The notes: generated by a model from the letters alone, not told the origin. Numbered from the stretch's first letter, positions 42,446 through 51,142 are shown. The stretch: 64,000 bases of DNA from W2P13-069 sp051876105 (GCA_051876105.1 JBJEHN010000045.1:1-64000); one strand, 5' to 3'. A program made the numbers and translations.

Positions 42446-43744
42446 GTGTTTAAAGCTCTGGCAAACGCAATGAAGGTGAAGGAGCTCCGCAACAAGATCT
42501 TCTTCACCTTGGCGATCATCGCCCTCTACCGCGTGGGATCCTTCATCCCCGTGCCGGGCATCCCCTTTGCCGAGCTGGTCGATAGCTTCAAGGGCACTGG
42601 CGACGGAGCAGGTGCGGCTCTGCTGATGCTGAACCTGTTCTCGGGCGGTGCCCTCGAGTACTTCTCCGTGTTCTCCCTGGGCATCATGCCCTACATCACC
42701 GCATCTATCATCATGCAGCTGATGCAGGGTGTCATTCCGGCCCTGGCCCGCTGGGCCAAGGAGGGCGAGACCGGTCAGCGCAAGATCACTCGCATCACCA
42801 GGTACCTCACCTTGATCTTGGGCCTGATCAACGCGGTCGGCTATCTGATGCTCTTCCAGAGCCCCCAGTTCGGTATCAACTTTGCCAACAACGGCATGCC
42901 CGCATGGCTCACCAGCATCATCATCGTCGTCACCCTGGTGGCAGGCACCGCCTTCATCATGTGGATGGGCGAGCTCATCACCCAGCGCGGCATCGGCAAC
43001 GGCATGTCCCTCATCATCTTCGCGAACATCATCGCGCGCCTCCCGGGCGCTCTGTGGGACTCCGTCCAGACCTCGTCTGACATGATGCAGGGCGTCCTGC
43101 TCACGGTTGTCATCGTCTTGGTCATCCTCATCGTGATCCCCGCCATCGTATTCATCGAGCGCGGCCAGCGCAGGATCCCGGTGTCCTACTCCAAGCGCGT
43201 TGTCGGCCGCCGCATGATGGGTGGCCAGACCACCTACCTGCCCTTCAAGGTCAACGGCTCCGGCGTCATCCCCATCATCTTCGCTTCAGCCATCCTGTAC
43301 CTGCCCGCTCAGATCGCCGCGTTCTTCGGCGATGTGGGTTGGCTGAGCTCCTTTGCCAACTTCTGCACCGCAGGCGCTGGCAACTGGATCCTCACCGTCG
43401 TGCTGATCGTGTTCTTCGCCTACTTCTACACCTCCATGATGTACCACCCGGAGGAAACCGCGGAGAACCTCAAGAACAACGGCGGCTTCATCCCCGGCGT
43501 GCGCCCCGGTGGCGCCACCGTCCAGTACATGAAGGACGTCATCAACCACATCACCCTCCCGGGTGCCGTGTTCCTGGCTGTCATCGCCGTGGTGCCGTCC
43601 ATCCTGTACTCCTTCAGCGGCAACACGCTGATCCAGCTCTTCGGCGGCACTTCTGTGCTGATCATGGTCGGCGTCGCGCTCGACACCATGACCAAGCTGG
43701 AAAGCGCGCTGAAGATGCACAACTACGACGGCTTCTTCAAGTAA
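42446..43744 (+). CDS. secY: Preprotein translocase subunit SecY
   Basis: SecY is the channel of the Sec export system, working with SecE, SecG and SecA. The 432 residues have ten membrane segments, with YRVGSFIPVPGIPF early on and the conserved ERGQRRIPVSYSKRVVGRR loop. The start codon is GTG one base after rplO, so translation depends on coupling. A hairpin separates it from adk. Confidence 0.98.
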   Translation: MFKALANAMKVKELRNKIFFTLAIIALYRVGSFIPVPGIPFAELVDSFKGTGDGAGAALLMLNLFSGGALEYFSVFSLGIMPYITASIIMQLMQGVIPALARWAKEGETGQRKITRITRYLTLILGLINAVGYLMLFQSPQFGINFANNGMPAWLTSIIIVVTLVAGTAFIMWMGELITQRGIGNGMSLIIFANIIARLPGALWDSVQTSSDMMQGVLLTVVIVLVILIVIPAIVFIERGQRRIPVSYSKRVVGRRMMGGQTTYLPFKVNGSGVIPIIFASAILYLPAQIAAFFGDVGWLSSFANFCTAGAGNWILTVVLIVFFAYFYTSMMYHPEETAENLKNNGGFIPGVRPGGATVQYMKDVINHITLPGAVFLAVIAVVPSILYSFSGNTLIQLFGGTSVLIMVGVALDTMTKLESALKMHNYDGFFK

Positions 43745-43767
43745 GAGCGCGTAGAGCTTAACGAGCC

Positions 43768-43803
43768 AAGGCGGCCTCTCCCCATGAGGGGCGGGGCCGT
43801 CTT
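43768..43803 (+). terminator. Hairpin between secY and adk
   Basis: AAGGCGGCC and GGCCGTCTT pair, with an inner TCTCCCC / GAGGGG stem. It lies 23 bases after secY and 11 bases before the adk ribosome binding site, so it could be a partial terminator. Confidence 0.6.
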
Positions 43804-43822
43804 CTTATCTGAGGAGTTCAAC

Positions 43823-44449
43823 ATGAACATCGTGCTTCTGGGCGCCCCCGGCGCCGGCAAGGGCACCCAGTCCGCCAAGCTGGTCGAGGCCTTCGGCTTC
43901 AAGCATGTCTCCACCGGCGACCTGCTGCGCGCTGCCGTCAAGGAGGGCACCGAGCTGGGCGTCAAGGCCAAGGGCTACATGGACGCAGGCGAGCTCGTCC
44001 CCGACGAGGTCGTCATCGGTCTGGTTGAGGAGCTGCTCAAGGCTGACCCCACCGCCAACTACCTGCTCGACGGCTTCCCCCGCACCTCAGCCCAGGCTGT
44101 CGCCCTCGACGGCGTCATGGCTGAGCTGGGCGTGAAGCTCGACATGGCCGTCTCCATCGATGTCGACAACGAGGTCGTCGTCGAGCGCATCTCCAAGCGC
44201 CGCCTGTGCAAGGGCTGCAGCTACATCGGCACCGCAGCCGACGGCGAGAAGTGCCCCGTCTGCGGCGGCGAGCTCTACCAGCGCGCAGATGACAACGCAG
44301 ACTCCGTGCGCACCCGCCTCGAGGCCTACGACAAGTCCACCGCCCCGCTGATCGACTACTACCGCGGCAACGGGATCCTCGTCTCCGTCAACGGCGACCA
44401 GGCACCGGAGGTCGTCTTCGCATCCATCAAGGAGGCGGCACAGCTCTAA
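43823..44449 (+). CDS. adk: Adenylate kinase
   Basis: Adk balances ATP, ADP and AMP. The 208 residues contain the P-loop GAPGAGKGTQ (7-16) and DGFPRT. The LID has four cysteines (129, 132, 144, 147), the zinc-binding form usual in Gram-positive bacteria. I choose ATG 43823 after GAGGAG. Its stop overlaps the map start in TAATG. Confidence 0.98.
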   Translation: MNIVLLGAPGAGKGTQSAKLVEAFGFKHVSTGDLLRAAVKEGTELGVKAKGYMDAGELVPDEVVIGLVEELLKADPTANYLLDGFPRTSAQAVALDGVMAELGVKLDMAVSIDVDNEVVVERISKRRLCKGCSYIGTAADGEKCPVCGGELYQRADDNADSVRTRLEAYDKSTAPLIDYYRGNGILVSVNGDQAPEVVFASIKEAAQL

Positions 44450-45216
44450 TGGCACGCCTGAGGGAAAAGCCCATTCTCAAGAGCAAGGGCGAGATCGAGG
44501 CCTTCAAGGCCGCCGGTGCGCTCAGCGCCAAGGTGCTGCGCCTTGCCGGAGAGGTCATCCGCCCCGGCATCTCCACCTGGGAGATCGACGACTACATCGA
44601 GACGATGATCCGCCTCGAGGGGGGCACGCCCTCCTTCAAGGGGCTCTACGGCTTCCCGGGCTCTGCCTGCATCTCCATCAACGACATGGTCGTCCACGGC
44701 ATCCCCAGCAAGAAGACCATCCTCAAGTCCGGCGACATCGTCTCGATCGACACCGGCGCGACGGTTGACGGCTGGGTGGGCGACAACGCCTATACCTACG
44801 CCGTGGGCACCATCTCCGAGGGGGACAAGGAACTCCTCGAGGTGACCGAGCAGTGCATGTGGGCCGGCATCAACGCCGCACAGCCCGGCAACACGCTGGG
44901 TGACATCGGCCATGCCATCCAGCACCTGGCCGAGTCCCACGGCTTCGGCGTGCTGCGCGAGTACGTGGGCCACGGCGTGGGCCGCGTCATGCACGAGCCG
45001 CCCAACGTGCCCAACTACGGGCGCCCCGGCAAGGGCATGAGGCTCGAGCCGGGCCTGGTGATCGCCATCGAGCCCATGATCACCTTCGGCTCCTACCGCG
45101 TGCACACCATTGAGGACGGCTGGGGCGTCGTCACCGACGACGGCTCCAACGCCGCGCACTTCGAGAAGACCATCGCGGTGACCGAAGACGGGCCGGTGCT
45201 TATCACTAACGAATAA
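44449..45216 (+). CDS. map: Methionine aminopeptidase, type I
   Basis: This enzyme removes the first methionine from new proteins. The 255 residues show the pita-bread fold with metal ligands in SIDTGATVDGWVGD, the GHGVGRVMHEPP histidine loop and IEPM. The ATG overlaps the adk stop by one base, so the pair is coupled, as in many spc clusters. Confidence 0.98.
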   Translation: MARLREKPILKSKGEIEAFKAAGALSAKVLRLAGEVIRPGISTWEIDDYIETMIRLEGGTPSFKGLYGFPGSACISINDMVVHGIPSKKTILKSGDIVSIDTGATVDGWVGDNAYTYAVGTISEGDKELLEVTEQCMWAGINAAQPGNTLGDIGHAIQHLAESHGFGVLREYVGHGVGRVMHEPPNVPNYGRPGKGMRLEPGLVIAIEPMITFGSYRVHTIEDGWGVVTDDGSNAAHFEKTIAVTEDGPVLITNE

Positions 45217-45229
45217 GATAAAAAAGCTC

Positions 45230-45273
45230 TTGCAATAGGCAGTCGGATTGCAGTAATATATCCGACTGCCTAT
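45230..45273 (+). promoter_or_regulatory. Overlapping terminator hairpin and promoter before infA
   Basis: ATAGGCAGTCGGAT (45235-45248) and ATCCGACTGCCTAT (45260-45273) are exact 14-bp complements that can end the map transcript. The same bases hold TTGCAA (45230-45235), 18 bp and TAATAT (45254-45259), a plausible promoter for infA. The two functions would share sequence. Confidence 0.6.
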
Positions 45274-45300
45274 CTGTGTTTACTGGAGGAGTAATAACTC

Positions 45301-45519
45301 GTGGCAAAAGAAGATGCAATTGAACTTGAGGGCACGGTCGTAGAGCCGCTTCCCAACGCAATGTTCAAGGTCGAGCTCGAGAACGGCCATCAGGTCCTGG
45401 CCCATATCTCCGGCAAGATGCGCATGCACTACATCAAGATCCTCCCTGGGGACAAGGTCACCATCGAGCTTTCCCCCTACGATCTTGACCGCGGCAGGAT
45501 CACCTACCGCTACAAGTAG
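45301..45519 (+). CDS. infA: Translation initiation factor IF-1
   Basis: IF-1 is a 72-residue OB-fold protein that binds the A site during initiation. The sequence AKEDAIELEGTVVEPLPNAM and HISGKMRMHYIKILPGD matches the family closely. The start codon is GTG 45301 with GGAGGAG upstream. A terminator follows before rpmJ. Confidence 0.98.
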   Translation: MAKEDAIELEGTVVEPLPNAMFKVELENGHQVLAHISGKMRMHYIKILPGDKVTIELSPYDLDRGRITYRYK

Positions 45520-45547
45520 CACCAAAGCCTCTCGGCACCTTCTATAT

Positions 45548-45582
45548 GAGAGGCGAAAGAGGCTTCGCCTCTCTTTGCTTTG
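45548..45582 (+). terminator. Terminator between infA and rpmJ
   Basis: GAGAGGCGAA (45548-45557) and TTCGCCTCTC (45564-45573) pair exactly, followed by TTTGCTTTG. It separates infA from the alpha operon. Confidence 0.82.
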
Positions 45583-45658
45583 TTAGGAAAACAACCGCCT
45601 GCGGCTGGGCGTGTACATAGATGTGTAGTGTTAAGCACTATCGAAAGGTATGTGAATT

Positions 45659-45772
45659 ATGAAGGTACGTCCTTCGGTCAAGCGAATGTGCGATAAGTGC
45701 AAGGTCATCCGACGCCATGGCAAGGTTTACGTGATCTGCGAGAACCCCCGCCACAAGCAGCGTCAGGGTTAA
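45659..45772 (+). CDS. rpmJ: Ribosomal protein L36
   Basis: This 37-residue protein reads MKVRPSVKRMCDKCKVIRR and ends with HKQRQG. Cys11, Cys14, Cys27 and His32 are the zinc ligands, so it is the zinc (C+) form. GAAAGG lies upstream of the ATG. It lies 15 bases before rpsM, the standard order. Confidence 0.97.
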   Translation: MKVRPSVKRMCDKCKVIRRHGKVYVICENPRHKQRQG

Positions 45773-45787
45773 AGGAAGGGAACGACA

Positions 45788-46159
45788 TTGGCTCGTATTC
45801 TTGGTGTCGACCTTCCGCGCGAGAAGCGCGTGGAAATCGGTCTGACTTATATCTACGGCATCGGTCTGACCAGCGCAAAGAAGATCTGCGCTGCCACCGG
45901 CGTGAACCCGGACACCCGTGTCCGCGACCTCACTGAGGAAGAGACCATCAAGCTCCGCGACTACATCGACGCAAACTTCACCGTCGAGGGTGACCTCCGT
46001 CGCGAGACCTCTCAGAACATCAAGCGCCTGATGGAGATCGGCTGCTACCGCGGCCTCCGTCATCGCAAGGGCCTGCCCGTTCGCGGCCAGCGCACCCACA
46101 CCAACGCCCGTACCCGCAAGGGTCCGCGCAAGCAGATCGGCGCAAGGAAAAAGGGCTAA
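45788..46159 (+). CDS. rpsM: Ribosomal protein S13
   Basis: S13 contacts the 50S subunit and P-site tRNA. The 123 residues begin MARILGVDLPREKRVEIGL and end in the basic tail GPRKQIGARKKG. The start codon is TTG 45788 after AAGGAAGG; no in-frame ATG lies nearby. It follows rpmJ by 15 bases. Confidence 0.97.
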   Translation: MARILGVDLPREKRVEIGLTYIYGIGLTSAKKICAATGVNPDTRVRDLTEEETIKLRDYIDANFTVEGDLRRETSQNIKRLMEIGCYRGLRHRKGLPVRGQRTHTNARTRKGPRKQIGARKKG

Positions 46160-46172
46160 GGTGAGGTAGAAC

Positions 46173-46571
46173 ATGGCTAAGAAGAAGGTCCAGAACACTC
46201 GCATCCGCCGCGCGGATCGCAAGAACATCTCCGTTGGACAGGCTCACATCAAGAGCACGTTCAACAACACCATCGTCAGCATCACTGACACCCGTGGCAA
46301 CGTCATCTCCTGGCAGTCTGCCGGTACCGTTGGCTTCAAGGGCAGCCGCAAGTCCACCCCGTTTGCTGCCCAGATGGCTGCCGAGCAGGCCGCCAAGATG
46401 GCCATGGAGCACGGCATGCGCAAGGTCGCTGTCTTCGTCAAGGGCCCCGGCTCTGGTCGCGAGACCGCAGTCCGCTCCCTCCAGGCCGCTGGCCTCGAGG
46501 TGGCATCCATCCAGGATTGCACCCCCATCCCCCACAACGGTTGCCGTCCGTGCAAGCGTCGTCGCGGCTAG
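46173..46571 (+). CDS. rpsK: Ribosomal protein S11
   Basis: S11 lines the E site with S7. The 132 residues contain AHIKSTFNNTIVSITDTRGN, GFKGSRKSTPFAAQ and the invariant end PIPHNGCRPCKRRRG. The start lies 13 bases after rpsM, with GGTGAGG upstream. Confidence 0.98.
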   Translation: MAKKKVQNTRIRRADRKNISVGQAHIKSTFNNTIVSITDTRGNVISWQSAGTVGFKGSRKSTPFAAQMAAEQAAKMAMEHGMRKVAVFVKGPGSGRETAVRSLQAAGLEVASIQDCTPIPHNGCRPCKRRRG

Positions 46572-46589
46572 TAAGGAAGGATTGTTAAT

Positions 46590-47216
46590 ATGGCACGTTA
46601 CACCGGAGCAGACTGCCGTCTGTGCCGTCGCGAGGGCGCAAAGCTCTTCCTGAAGGGCGACCGCTGCTACAGCGAGAAGTGCGCCATGGAGCGCCGCCCC
46701 TACGCCCCCGGCATGGCTGGTCAGAAGCGCGTCCGCGAGTCTGAGTACCGCACCCAGCTGCGCGAGAAGCAGAAGACCAAGCGCATCTACGGCCTGCAGG
46801 AGAAGCAGTTCCATCACTACTACGAGATCGCCAACCGCCAGCAGGGCAAGACCGGCGAGAACCTCCTCCGCATCCTGGAGTCCCGTCTGGACAACGTCGT
46901 GTTCCGCCTTGGCTTCGCCAAGTCCCGCGACGAAGCCCGTCAGACCGTCCGCCACAACCACATCACTGTGAACGGCAAGAAGGTCAACATCCCGTCTTTC
47001 CGCGTCAAGCCCGGCGACCTGGTTGCAGTGGCCCCCAAGGCCAAGGACCTGCTCCCCATCAAGAGCGCTCTCATTTCCAACGAGCGCACCGAGGTTCCCG
47101 GTTGGCTTGAGGTCGACATCGAGAAGCTGCAGGGCTCTGTCCTGTCTCTGCCCACTCGCGAGCAGATCGATCTCGACATCAAGGAGCAGCTCATCGTCGA
47201 GCTCTACTCCAAGTAA
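46590..47216 (+). CDS. rpsD: Ribosomal protein S4
   Basis: S4 starts 30S assembly. The 208 residues have four N-terminal cysteines (9, 12, 26, 31) that bind zinc, then an S4 RNA-binding domain with LDNVVFRLGFAKSRDEARQ. It also contributes to the mRNA entry channel. AAGGAAGG precedes the ATG. Together with S14 and L36, all zinc-type variants are retained here. Confidence 0.98.
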   Translation: MARYTGADCRLCRREGAKLFLKGDRCYSEKCAMERRPYAPGMAGQKRVRESEYRTQLREKQKTKRIYGLQEKQFHHYYEIANRQQGKTGENLLRILESRLDNVVFRLGFAKSRDEARQTVRHNHITVNGKKVNIPSFRVKPGDLVAVAPKAKDLLPIKSALISNERTEVPGWLEVDIEKLQGSVLSLPTREQIDLDIKEQLIVELYSK

Positions 47217-47262
47217 GCAAGTCCTGTTCTATCCGTTCAAGTCTCAAGGAGGCTTTTAACAT

Positions 47263-48204
47263 ATGACTGAGTTCATGAGGCCCAAGGTCACCGTCGAGGA
47301 GATCGACGAGAACACCGCGCGCTTTGTCATGGAGCCCCTGGAGCGTGGCTACGGCTACACGCTCGGCAACAGCATGCGCCGCGTGCTGCTGTCCTCCCTC
47401 GATGGCGCAGCGGTTACCGCGATCAAGATCGAGGGTGTGCAGCATGAGTTCACCTCCGCACCCGGTGTCGTCGAGGACGTGACCGACATCGTCTTGAACA
47501 TCAAGGGACTTGTCTTCTCCGCCCTGGGTACCGGTGAGGAGGCTACGGCCACCCTCTCCGCCGAGGGCCCCTGCACTGTCACTGGCGCAGACCTCGAGGT
47601 CCCCGCTGAGTTCCAGCTGGTCAACCCCGAGCACGTGATCGCAACCCTGGCCGAGAACGCCAAGCTCGAGATGAGCCTGCGCATCGGCGTGGGCCGCGGT
47701 TATGTCTCTGCCGAGCGCAACAAGCGCACCGAGGATCCCATCGGCATCATCCATGTCGACTCCCTGTTCTCGCCTGTCCGCCGCTGCACCATGGACGTCA
47801 CGGACACCCGCGTCGCCCAGCGCACCGACTACGACAAGCTGATCCTCGAGGTCGAGACCAACGGCTCCATCGACCCCGTGAGCGCTGTCTGCCAGTCTGC
47901 AAACATCGTCAACCAGCACATGAGCGCCTTCCTGACCCTCGACGAGTCCGCCGAGGAGGCAGAGGTTGCCAGCATCTTCGCCCCCGAGGGCCCGAGCAAG
48001 AACACCGAGCTCGAGAAGCAGATTGAGGACCTGGACCTCTCCGTCCGCTCCTACAACTGCCTGAAGCGCGCCGGCATCCACTCTGTGCGCCAGCTGGTGG
48101 AGTATTCCGAGAACGATCTGCTCAATATCCGCAACTTCGGTGCCAAATCGATTGAAGAGGTCAAGGACAAGCTTCAGTCGATGGACCTGAGCCTTAAGAT
48201 GTAA
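47263..48204 (+). CDS. rpoA: RNA polymerase alpha subunit
   Basis: Alpha dimerises to start RNA polymerase assembly and its C-terminal domain binds UP elements and activators. The 313 residues have the N-terminal dimer domain (GYTLGNSMRRVLLSS) and the C-terminal domain from about 245, with VRSYNCLKRAGIHSV carrying the arginine that contacts DNA. AAGGAGG precedes the ATG 46 bases after rpsD. Confidence 0.98.
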   Translation: MTEFMRPKVTVEEIDENTARFVMEPLERGYGYTLGNSMRRVLLSSLDGAAVTAIKIEGVQHEFTSAPGVVEDVTDIVLNIKGLVFSALGTGEEATATLSAEGPCTVTGADLEVPAEFQLVNPEHVIATLAENAKLEMSLRIGVGRGYVSAERNKRTEDPIGIIHVDSLFSPVRRCTMDVTDTRVAQRTDYDKLILEVETNGSIDPVSAVCQSANIVNQHMSAFLTLDESAEEAEVASIFAPEGPSKNTELEKQIEDLDLSVRSYNCLKRAGIHSVRQLVEYSENDLLNIRNFGAKSIEEVKDKLQSMDLSLKM

Positions 48205-48216
48205 GTAGGAGATGTA

Positions 48217-48753
48217 ATGAGGCATTACAAGAAGGGCCGCAAGCTTGGCACTGATGCCAGCCACACCAAGGCCATGAAGAAGAGCTTGCTGGTCGCAATT
48301 TTCACCAACGACCGCATTAAGACCATTGAGTCTCGCGCCAAGGAGGTCCGCTCCGAGGTCGACCGCGTCATCAGCTGGGCCAAGAAGGGCGACCTGCACT
48401 CCCGCCGCCTGGCCATCGCCAAGGTGGGCGACAAGGAGCTCGTCCGCGAGGTCTTTGAGAAGGCCGCTCAGGGCATGTGGGCAGACCGCAACGGCGGTTA
48501 CACCCGCATCATGAAGCTCGGCCCCCGCAAGGGCGACAACGCCCCCATGGTCATCATCGAGCTCGTGACCGAGGCCTGCACCCCCAAGGTCAAGGCAGAG
48601 GCCCCCGTCGAGGCCGCTGCCCCCGCTGCTGAGGTCGAGGAGACCGCTGCAGAGGAGACCGTTGAGGCCGCAGAGGTCGAGGAGACCGCAGAGGCTGAGG
48701 AGGCTCCCGCAGAGGAGGCCGCCGAGGCTGAGGCCGAGGCCGAGAAGGAGTAG
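48217..48753 (+). CDS. rplQ: Ribosomal protein L17 with acidic C-terminal tail
   Basis: Residues 1-125 are a normal L17 (MRHYKKGRKLGTDASHTKAM, GDNAPMVIIELV). A tail of about 50 residues follows, made almost only of Ala, Glu, Val and Thr. Most L17 proteins end near 115-130, so the tail is an extension, disordered and strongly acidic, on a basic protein at the tunnel exit. The frame is clear and codon bias is the same throughout. It is the last ribosomal gene of the cluster. Confidence 0.97.
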   Translation: MRHYKKGRKLGTDASHTKAMKKSLLVAIFTNDRIKTIESRAKEVRSEVDRVISWAKKGDLHSRRLAIAKVGDKELVREVFEKAAQGMWADRNGGYTRIMKLGPRKGDNAPMVIIELVTEACTPKVKAEAPVEAAAPAAEVEETAAEETVEAAEVEETAEAEEAPAEEAAEAEAEAEKE

Positions 48754-48775
48754 CACTCCTCAGGAGTTGCACCCC

Positions 48776-49609
48776 ATGATGAACAGGCTTGCCTTCGGAA
48801 GCTATATCCCTGGCAAGAGCGCTGTCCACAAAGCGAACGCGCAGGTCAAGATCATCTTGGCCTGCGCTTTGTCTTTGGGGGCGTTCTTCGTCGAGAGCTG
48901 GGCGGGGCTGGGCCTCCTGTGGCTGCTGGTGGTGCTGGGCTACGCCGCAGCGCGCCTGCCGCTGGCGCATGCCCTGCGGGGCGTGAAGCCGGTGGCCTTC
49001 ATCCTGGTGGTGACCGTACTCTGCAACTGCCTGGGCCCGCTGGATGGGGGCGGCGTGCGCGCAGGCGTGCCGGGCTCGCTGGGCGCGCAGGGCTCATGGG
49101 CGCTTGCGCAAGGCTGGGGCCTGAGCTTGGACGGGCTGGCCGTGGGTGCCTTCTTCGCGCTGCGCATCGCCCTGCTGGTGGCCGCCTGCTGCCTGCTGAG
49201 CTTCAGCACTTCGCAAGAGGAGCTGTTGAGGGGTCTGCGCACCCTGTTGGGGCCGCTGCGCCATCTGCGCGTGCCGGTCGACGACCTCTGCATGGTGGCG
49301 AGCATGGCGCTGCGCTTCCTGCCGTTGGTGAGCGATGAGCTGCAGCGGGTGCGTCGGGGGCGCGAGGCCCGCGGCATGTGCTTTGAAGGCGCGGGGGCTG
49401 CGGCGGCCGTGCGCGCTTGGTGCTCGGTGCTGGTGCCGGTGATGGTGGGGCTCTTCAAGCGGGCAGACCGCCTGGCCGTTGCCATGGACGCGCGCTGTTA
49501 CGGCACGGGCCCGCGCACGGCGCTTTGCGCCAACGCGCTGCGCGGGGCAGACATCGCAGCCCTGGCTGCCGGATTGGCAATAATCGCTGCCTTGGGTATT
49601 CTGCTCTAA
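48776..49609 (+). CDS. ecfT: Energy-coupling factor transporter transmembrane protein EcfT
   Basis: EcfT links S components such as BioY to the two ATPases in ECF vitamin transporters. The 277 residues have about five or six membrane segments and the two coupling motifs, REARGM and AMDARCYG, which contact the ATPases. I use ATG 48776 after AGGAG, 22 bases past rplQ. In many Gram-positive bacteria ecfA1 and ecfA2 stand between rplQ and ecfT; here they are missing. Confidence 0.92.
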   Translation: MMNRLAFGSYIPGKSAVHKANAQVKIILACALSLGAFFVESWAGLGLLWLLVVLGYAAARLPLAHALRGVKPVAFILVVTVLCNCLGPLDGGGVRAGVPGSLGAQGSWALAQGWGLSLDGLAVGAFFALRIALLVAACCLLSFSTSQEELLRGLRTLLGPLRHLRVPVDDLCMVASMALRFLPLVSDELQRVRRGREARGMCFEGAGAAAAVRAWCSVLVPVMVGLFKRADRLAVAMDARCYGTGPRTALCANALRGADIAALAAGLAIIAALGILL

Positions 49610-49660
49610 GGTATTGGCTGCGTTAACCCATAATGGTGCGAGCAGCGTACTGCCCCGGAT

Positions 49661-49803
49661 CGTCATTTCGACCGGAGGCGCGATCAGCGCCGGAGTGGAG
49701 AAATCTCAGGTTGAGCGCCTAGACCGTGTCTCGAGCTTCGGTCTCCCAACTCAACCCGAGATTTCTCCACGCGCTCACTGGCGTTCGCTTGGTCGAAATG
49801 ACG
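49661..49803. repeat. 143-bp palindromic repeat, family copy B
   Basis: The outer arms CGTCATTTCGACC (49661-49673) and GGTCGAAATGACG (49791-49803) are perfect complements. The inner 21-bp arms (49695-49715 and 49750-49770) pair with one mismatch. Order, arm sequence and spacing match the 8652-8792 copy. It fills most of the gap between ecfT and truA; the rest of 49610-49897 is empty. Confidence 0.88.
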
Positions 49804-49897
49804 TGTAGAGGGGCTTCCCTTGTGGGTTAACGCATCCAGTTCTGGGCTCGCCTGCGGTGGTTTGATGCAGGCTTCAAAGCAGGTTGGGAGGAAGGTA

Positions 49898-50716
49898 ATG
49901 GACACTGTGCACCAGCCGGAGATGAGCACGCTGGTGCTGCGCTGCGCCTATGACGGCGCGGGCTTCTGCGGCTTTGCAAAGCAGAAGGACCCTGCCATCC
50001 GCACGGTGCAGGAGTGCCTGGAGCAGGCGCTCTCAACGGTGTTCAGGATGCCGGTTGAGACGGTTTGCGCTGGCCGCACGGACACGGGCGTGCACGCGCT
50101 CGACCAGCACCTGAGCTTCCAGGTGCCCGCAGAGCTCGCGAGCCGCTACACCAGCTACTCGCTCGTCAAGTCCCTCAATGCCCTCACAGACGACGACATC
50201 GCCGTGCGCGAGGTGGGCATCGCTTGGGACCCGGCGTTTTCCGCGCGCTTCAGCGTGGAGTGGCGCGAGTACCGCTACCGCCTGGTCTTCGGCACGGTGC
50301 CGCCGCTCTTCCTACGCAGCTACGCCTGGTGGGTGCGCACACCGCTCGACGTTGAGGCGATGGAGCAGGCAGCCGCCTACCTGGTGGGCGAGCACGACTT
50401 CAAGTCGTTTTGCAAGGCGGAAAGCGCCGTTGGCAAGAACACCGTGCGCACCGTCAAGAGCATCGAGCTGCTCTGGGAGGAGCAGCTGGGCGAGCGCTGC
50501 CTGGTGGTGAGGGTGGTGGGCAACGCCTTCCTGCACTCCATGATCCGCACGATCGTGGGCTCGCTGGTGGACGTGGGTGCCGGCCGCCGCGCGCCGCAGT
50601 GGATGGGGGAGGTGCTGGCTGCCTGCGACCGCACGGCTGCCGGGGCAAACGCCCCTGCCTGCGGGCTGGTCTTCCACAAGGTCACCTACCCCGAGAACTC
50701 CTGGACCGCGCTGTAA
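49898..50716 (+). CDS. truA: tRNA pseudouridine(38-40) synthase TruA
   Basis: TruA converts uridines 38-40 in the tRNA anticodon arm to pseudouridine. The catalytic aspartate lies in CAGRTDTGVHA. RFSVEWREYRYR and the C-terminal FLHSMIRTIVGSLVDVG are also family marks. I choose ATG 49898 with GGGAGGAAGG upstream, giving 272 residues; the longer frame starts near a repeat. It sits downstream of ecfT, as in many Firmicutes and actinobacteria. Confidence 0.96.
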   Translation: MDTVHQPEMSTLVLRCAYDGAGFCGFAKQKDPAIRTVQECLEQALSTVFRMPVETVCAGRTDTGVHALDQHLSFQVPAELASRYTSYSLVKSLNALTDDDIAVREVGIAWDPAFSARFSVEWREYRYRLVFGTVPPLFLRSYAWWVRTPLDVEAMEQAAAYLVGEHDFKSFCKAESAVGKNTVRTVKSIELLWEEQLGERCLVVRVVGNAFLHSMIRTIVGSLVDVGAGRRAPQWMGEVLAACDRTAAGANAPACGLVFHKVTYPENSWTAL

Positions 50717-50820
50717 AGCAACAGCTGGGCATCTTGCGGGGGAATTTGGCGCGAGCTGTTGGGCCTGGGGTAGACTGTTGGACGTCAGGCGCTCGCGCGC
50801 ACGTTTGCGAAAGGAACATC

Positions 50821-51042
50821 ATGGCCACGATCGACTCCATCAAGGAGATTCTGGAGAAGAACCTGAGCATCGACCCGGAGGTCGTCACCGAGGAGTCCAC
50901 GCTCGACTCCCTCGACATCGACTCCCTCGACCTGGTCGAGCTCATCTGCGACCTGGAAGACGCCGAGGGCATCGACTTCGGCGAGCCCGAGGGGCTGCAG
51001 ACCGTGGGAGACATCGTCGCCCACATCGATTCCCTCAAGTAA
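50821..51042 (+). CDS. acpP: Acyl carrier protein
   Basis: This 73-residue acidic protein has the phosphopantetheine site Ser35 in LDIDSLDLVEL, helix II and the usual four-helix length. It carries acyl groups for fatty acid or related synthesis. AAAGGAA precedes the ATG; a possible -10, TAGACT (50772-50777), lies 40 bases upstream. No other fatty-acid genes are next to it except the FabD-like gene 100 bases downstream, which lacks catalytic residues. It may serve a pathway other than bulk lipid synthesis. Confidence 0.93.
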   Translation: MATIDSIKEILEKNLSIDPEVVTEESTLDSLDIDSLDLVELICDLEDAEGIDFGEPEGLQTVGDIVAHIDSLK

Positions 51043-51142
51043 GGGGCAGCAACAGCCGAGAAACGCGCGGGTTGCGTGCAATCTGTGCAGAGGGTGGCTC
51101 GGGGGTCTCTCCGGGCCACTGCTTGTATAGGAAGGGTGAAGA

